8,532 nucleotides of DNA from NCBI GenBank assembly GCA_021799325.1, contig JAJZAS010000054.1:1-8532 (forward strand), given 5' to 3'. Within the stretch, counting starts at the first letter, position 1. The number at the start of each line of letters is the position of its first letter. The position numbers and the translations under genes are program-made. This document shows positions 6,890-8,532 of the stretch, piece by piece. Origin of the DNA: Bacillota bacterium. GTDB taxonomy: Bacteria; Bacillota; Bacilli; Alicyclobacillales; SLC66. Under the pieces are notes generated by a model. That model saw only the letters and a program-made list of their open reading frames with translations. It was not told the origin of the DNA and ran no database searches.

Positions 6890-7470
6890 TGGCCACGCTC
6901 CCCTCTGGCTTTTGTCCACCACTTGACAAAACGAAGGTGAAAGGCCCCATAAATCAAAAATAAAATGACCACGAGTCCTGCATTAAATTTCAGCGCGAAC
7001 AAGAGTCCAAACGCAATCAATCCAAACACACTAGCCTGAACCTTGCCAAGCCCACTCGTACTCTTTTTGAGAAAATCATAGGCTAATAGCCCCAACATGA
7101 CGAACACCACAGGAAAAACCGCATTAATCATCCCTTTGATCCAGCGGATATCCTGAAGTGACGAAAGGATAGCGATCAGTAGCACCATAGAGAGCGCTGA
7201 TGGAAGGATGTTGGCTACAATTGCTACTACTGCACCTAACACGCCTTTTTGCCGATAACCCAAATACGCTGCCATCTTCGTGGCGATTGGCCCCGGCAGT
7301 GCATTGGCAAAAGCCAGTATCTCAGAAAATTCCTCATCATTGACCCAATGATATTTTGTCACTGATTCATAGCGAAATAGAGGAATGGAAGAAGGCCCAC
7401 CACCATAACCGAGAATCCCCACGCGAAGCATGGCCAGAATTATGGATTGGTAGGTTTGGGATTTGTCCAT
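6886..7470 (-). CDS. Chromate transporter family protein, short-chain (first of pair)
   Basis: A 194-residue membrane protein with one CHR domain, paralogous to the gene that follows it. GYGGGPSSIPL (21-31) and ANALPGPIATKMAAYLGY (55-72) are the conserved family blocks. Hydrophobic segments lie at about 8-20, 75-103, 113-132, 146-160 and 163-178, and the tail after residue 178 is rich in Arg, Lys and Trp and probably cytoplasmic. The ATG start has TAGGTG 5 bases upstream. The gene begins 16 bases after the cheY stop and ends in a GTGA overlap with the second CHR gene, so the pair is almost certainly made together, likely as a heteromeric transporter. Known short-chain pairs confer chromate resistance in Bacillus, and the two subunits are thought to have opposite membrane topology. 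Substrate here is inferred from family only. Confidence 0.92.
   Translation of the reverse strand: MDKSQTYQSIILAMLRVGILGYGGGPSSIPLFRYESVTKYHWVNDEEFSEILAFANALPGPIATKMAAYLGYRQKGVLGAVVAIVANILPSALSMVLLIAILSSLQDIRWIKGMINAVFPVVFVMLGLLAYDFLKKSTSGLGKVQASVFGLIAFGLLFALKFNAGLVVILFLIYGAFHLRFVKWWTKARGERGQ
6898..6904 (-). promoter_or_regulatory. Ribosome binding site fixing the second CHR gene start
   Basis: AGGGGAG on the minus strand, inside the end of the preceding CHR gene, 8 bases before the GTG at 6889. No such site precedes the longer alternatives at 6922 or 6919. It indicates translational coupling of the pair. Confidence 0.75.
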
Positions 7471-7486
7471 GAAAGCACCTAAATCT

Positions 7487-7855
7487 TTATTTGGGTTCTG
7501 TGTGTTTTTTTAAGGTAGCCAATATTTGTTCTGCCTGAAATGGTTTTACGATAAAATCTTTCACGCCAGCTTTCATCGCATCCACCACCATCGCTTGCTG
7601 ACCCATGGCAGAAACCATGATGATTTTTGCCTCTGGATCCATTGCCATGATTTCTTTCACTGCGTGAATCCCATCCATGTCTGGCATGGTAATGTCCATG
7701 GTAACTACCTGCGGCTTCAGTTCCTTGAATTTTTCGATGGCTTCCACACCGTCTTTTGCTTCTGCCACCACCTCATAACCGCCTTTTTCCAAAATCCCTT
7801 TTAAAAGCATCCGCATAAACGCAGCATCATCTGCAATCATAACCCGAGTACCCAA
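7487..7855 (-). CDS. cheY: Chemotaxis response regulator CheY
   Basis: A 122-residue single receiver domain without an output domain. The acidic pocket D9-D10, phospho-acceptor D54 (VTMDITMPDMDG), S82 of the VSAMGQQ loop, F101 and K104 (DFIVKPF) are all in place. The blocks DDAAFMRM, VTMDITMP, SAMGQQ and KDFIVKPFQA match Bacillus-type CheY, which when phosphorylated by CheA binds the flagellar switch. The start is a TTG with a perfect AGGAGG 7 bases upstream (7863-7868), which together with the matching N-terminus makes it firm. It stands apart from any flagellar or chemotaxis operon visible here and leads two chromate-transporter genes with only 16 bases between. A general single-domain receiver role cannot be excluded, but sequence strongly favours CheY. 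Confidence 0.93.
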   Translation of the reverse strand: MGTRVMIADDAAFMRMLLKGILEKGGYEVVAEAKDGVEAIEKFKELKPQVVTMDITMPDMDGIHAVKEIMAMDPEAKIIMVSAMGQQAMVVDAMKAGVKDFIVKPFQAEQILATLKKHTEPK

Positions 7856-7893
7856 CTGATAACCTCCTGAAAATATGCCTTTATCGTGATCAC

Positions 7894-7922
7894 TCTATAT
7901 AATCAGTATACCTTGTTATCAA
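7894..7922 (-). promoter_or_regulatory. Possible sigma-A promoter for cheY and the CHR pair
   Basis: On the minus strand TTGATA (7922-7917) is followed after 17 bases by TATAGA (7899-7894). That is five of six and four of six consensus matches at ideal spacing, and would give a leader of about 30 bases before the TTG at 7855. A small perfect palindrome GTGATCAC (7886-7893) falls near the expected transcription start. No flagellar sigma-D-like element was recognised. Confidence 0.45.
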
Positions 7923-7932
7923 AATTTCGCCA

Positions 7933-7962
7933 TTGTTATTGTATGCCTTCTTCAGATATAGT
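7933..7962 (+). promoter_or_regulatory. Probable sigma-A promoter for the SGNH hydrolase gene
   Basis: TTGTTA (7933-7938) and TATAGT (7957-7962) are separated by 18 bases and lie 37 bases before the GTG start, leaving a leader of about 30 bases containing the AGGAG ribosome binding site (7987-7991). Confidence 0.5.
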
Positions 7963-7999
7963 GAGAAAGTGCCAACAAAAACTGACAGGAGTGGATACT

Positions 8000-8532
8000 G
8001 TGAAAAAAGGAATAATCGCCATCCTTCTCCTATTCTTTTTAGGGGGCGTCTTTTTATTCCAATGGCAACATTCTTCAAAAGTAACCGAAGCAAATGCAAA
8101 AAACACTGTCTCCATCAGCAAAAAGACACCAAAACCAACTAGAAAATTAATTACAGGCATTCGAGTGATGGGCATTGGTGGATCGATTGCTGAAGGTCAC
8201 GGCGCCCCAAACGACTATGGCTACCTACAAATGACTTTTCATCATTTTGGCGATCAATATTACAATAAGGCGATTTATGGTGCCAATGGCACGCAACTCG
8301 CCACGTTATACAAAGGTGATTATCAGTCATGGTTGAACCAAATTCACCCGCAGGCTGTGGCGATTTCCTGGGGACTATTGAATGATGTGGTTCCTAACAC
8401 TCCCTATTCCAAGTTCAACGGCTATATCAAAACGGAAATCAATCAGGCACTTGCCAAAAATGCGATCGTTTTGATCATTACGCCACCTGTCACAGAATTT
8501 TCGTATGGGCCTTATGGAAAACAGGAAACCGT
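8000..8532 (+). CDS. Membrane-anchored SGNH/GDSL-type hydrolase, N-terminal part (3' end outside window)
   Basis: The frame stays open from a GTG at 8000 to the window end, giving 177 residues of a longer protein. AGGAG lies 8 bases upstream of this GTG; an in-frame GTG at 7991 overlaps that site and is rejected. Residues 1-20 (MKKGIIAILLLFFLGGVFLF) are a basic end plus a hydrophobic helix, acting as a signal anchor or uncleaved signal peptide. A Lys/Ser/Thr-rich linker (about 24-50) leads to the catalytic domain: GGSIAEG (60-66) matches block I of SGNH hydrolases with Ser62 as probable nucleophile, though the usual GDS is GGS here. NKAIYGANG (89-97) fits block II and WGLLND (124-129) fits the block III Gly and Asn. 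The C-terminal Asp-x-x-His lies outside the window. Such enzymes are extracellular esterases, lipases or carbohydrate/peptidoglycan deacetylases; substrate is unknown. It is divergent from cheY. Confidence 0.8.
   Translation, partial: MKKGIIAILLLFFLGGVFLFQWQHSSKVTEANAKNTVSISKKTPKPTRKLITGIRVMGIGGSIAEGHGAPNDYGYLQMTFHHFGDQYYNKAIYGANGTQLATLYKGDYQSWLNQIHPQAVAISWGLLNDVVPNTPYSKFNGYIKTEINQALAKNAIVLIITPPVTEFSYGPYGKQET

Noticed and set aside
6890..6922. Longer start for the second CHR gene at tandem GTG codons
   Set aside because: No ribosome binding site precedes them, and the extra 11 residues do not look like a CHR N-terminus; the GTG at 6889 has both.
6585..6950. 121-codon minus-strand open frame overlapping both CHR genes in another frame
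   Set aside because: Same-strand frame shadow of two well-supported membrane proteins, with no family resemblance.
7936..8175. Minus-strand open frames opposite the start of the SGNH gene
   Set aside because: The + strand has a promoter, ribosome binding site, signal anchor and SGNH motifs; the reverse frames have none of these.

Overview
The window looks like a chromosomal stretch from a Gram-positive Bacillota (Firmicutes) bacterium, probably of the Bacilli. The reasons are strong AGGAGG-type ribosome binding sites close to the starts, frequent GTG and TTG starts, a CheY closely resembling the Bacillus protein, a pair of short-chain chromate-transporter genes of the Bacillus kind, and sigma-A-like promoter elements. 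A member of the Alicyclobacillaceae is possible from overall flavour, but the sequence alone does not prove it. No mobile elements, tRNA or rRNA genes or CRISPR arrays are visible. Gene packing is very tight: there are only two intergenic stretches over 100 bases, and both separate divergent genes.

Left part (1-4858). The window opens with the last codons of an EAL-domain (cyclic-di-GMP phosphodiesterase type) protein on the + strand. Its 3' end overlaps the 3' end of a four-gene minus-strand operon. In transcription order this operon encodes a thiolase (4689-3505), a type II 3-hydroxyacyl-CoA dehydrogenase of the SDR/HSD10 type (3493-2732), an acyl-CoA dehydrogenase of the long-chain/isovaleryl type (2711-1566), and a large SAM-dependent methyltransferase with an unassigned N-terminal half (1542-55). 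Gaps between these genes are about 11 to 23 bases. A 169-base divergent promoter region separates the operon from an acyl-CoA ligase gene on the + strand (4859-6370). Together the ligase, dehydrogenase, 3-hydroxyacyl-CoA dehydrogenase and thiolase supply every step of a beta-oxidation spiral except the enoyl-CoA hydratase, which is not in the window. The methyltransferase is the unexpected member.

Right part (6359-8532). A second minus-strand unit encodes CheY (7855-7487) followed by two short chromate-transporter (CHR) proteins, the second coupled to the first through a GTGA start/stop overlap. The last gene again overlaps its convergent neighbour, the acyl-CoA ligase, tail to tail. Divergent from cheY, and running off the window end, is a membrane-anchored or secreted SGNH/GDSL-type hydrolase with a recognisable promoter.

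Most of the window is ordinary, well-known enzyme families. The points most worth a second look are the methyltransferase and its unknown N-terminal region inside a beta-oxidation operon, the relocated catalytic base of the acyl-CoA dehydrogenase, the cheY-chr-chr arrangement, and the paired palindromes in the divergent promoter.
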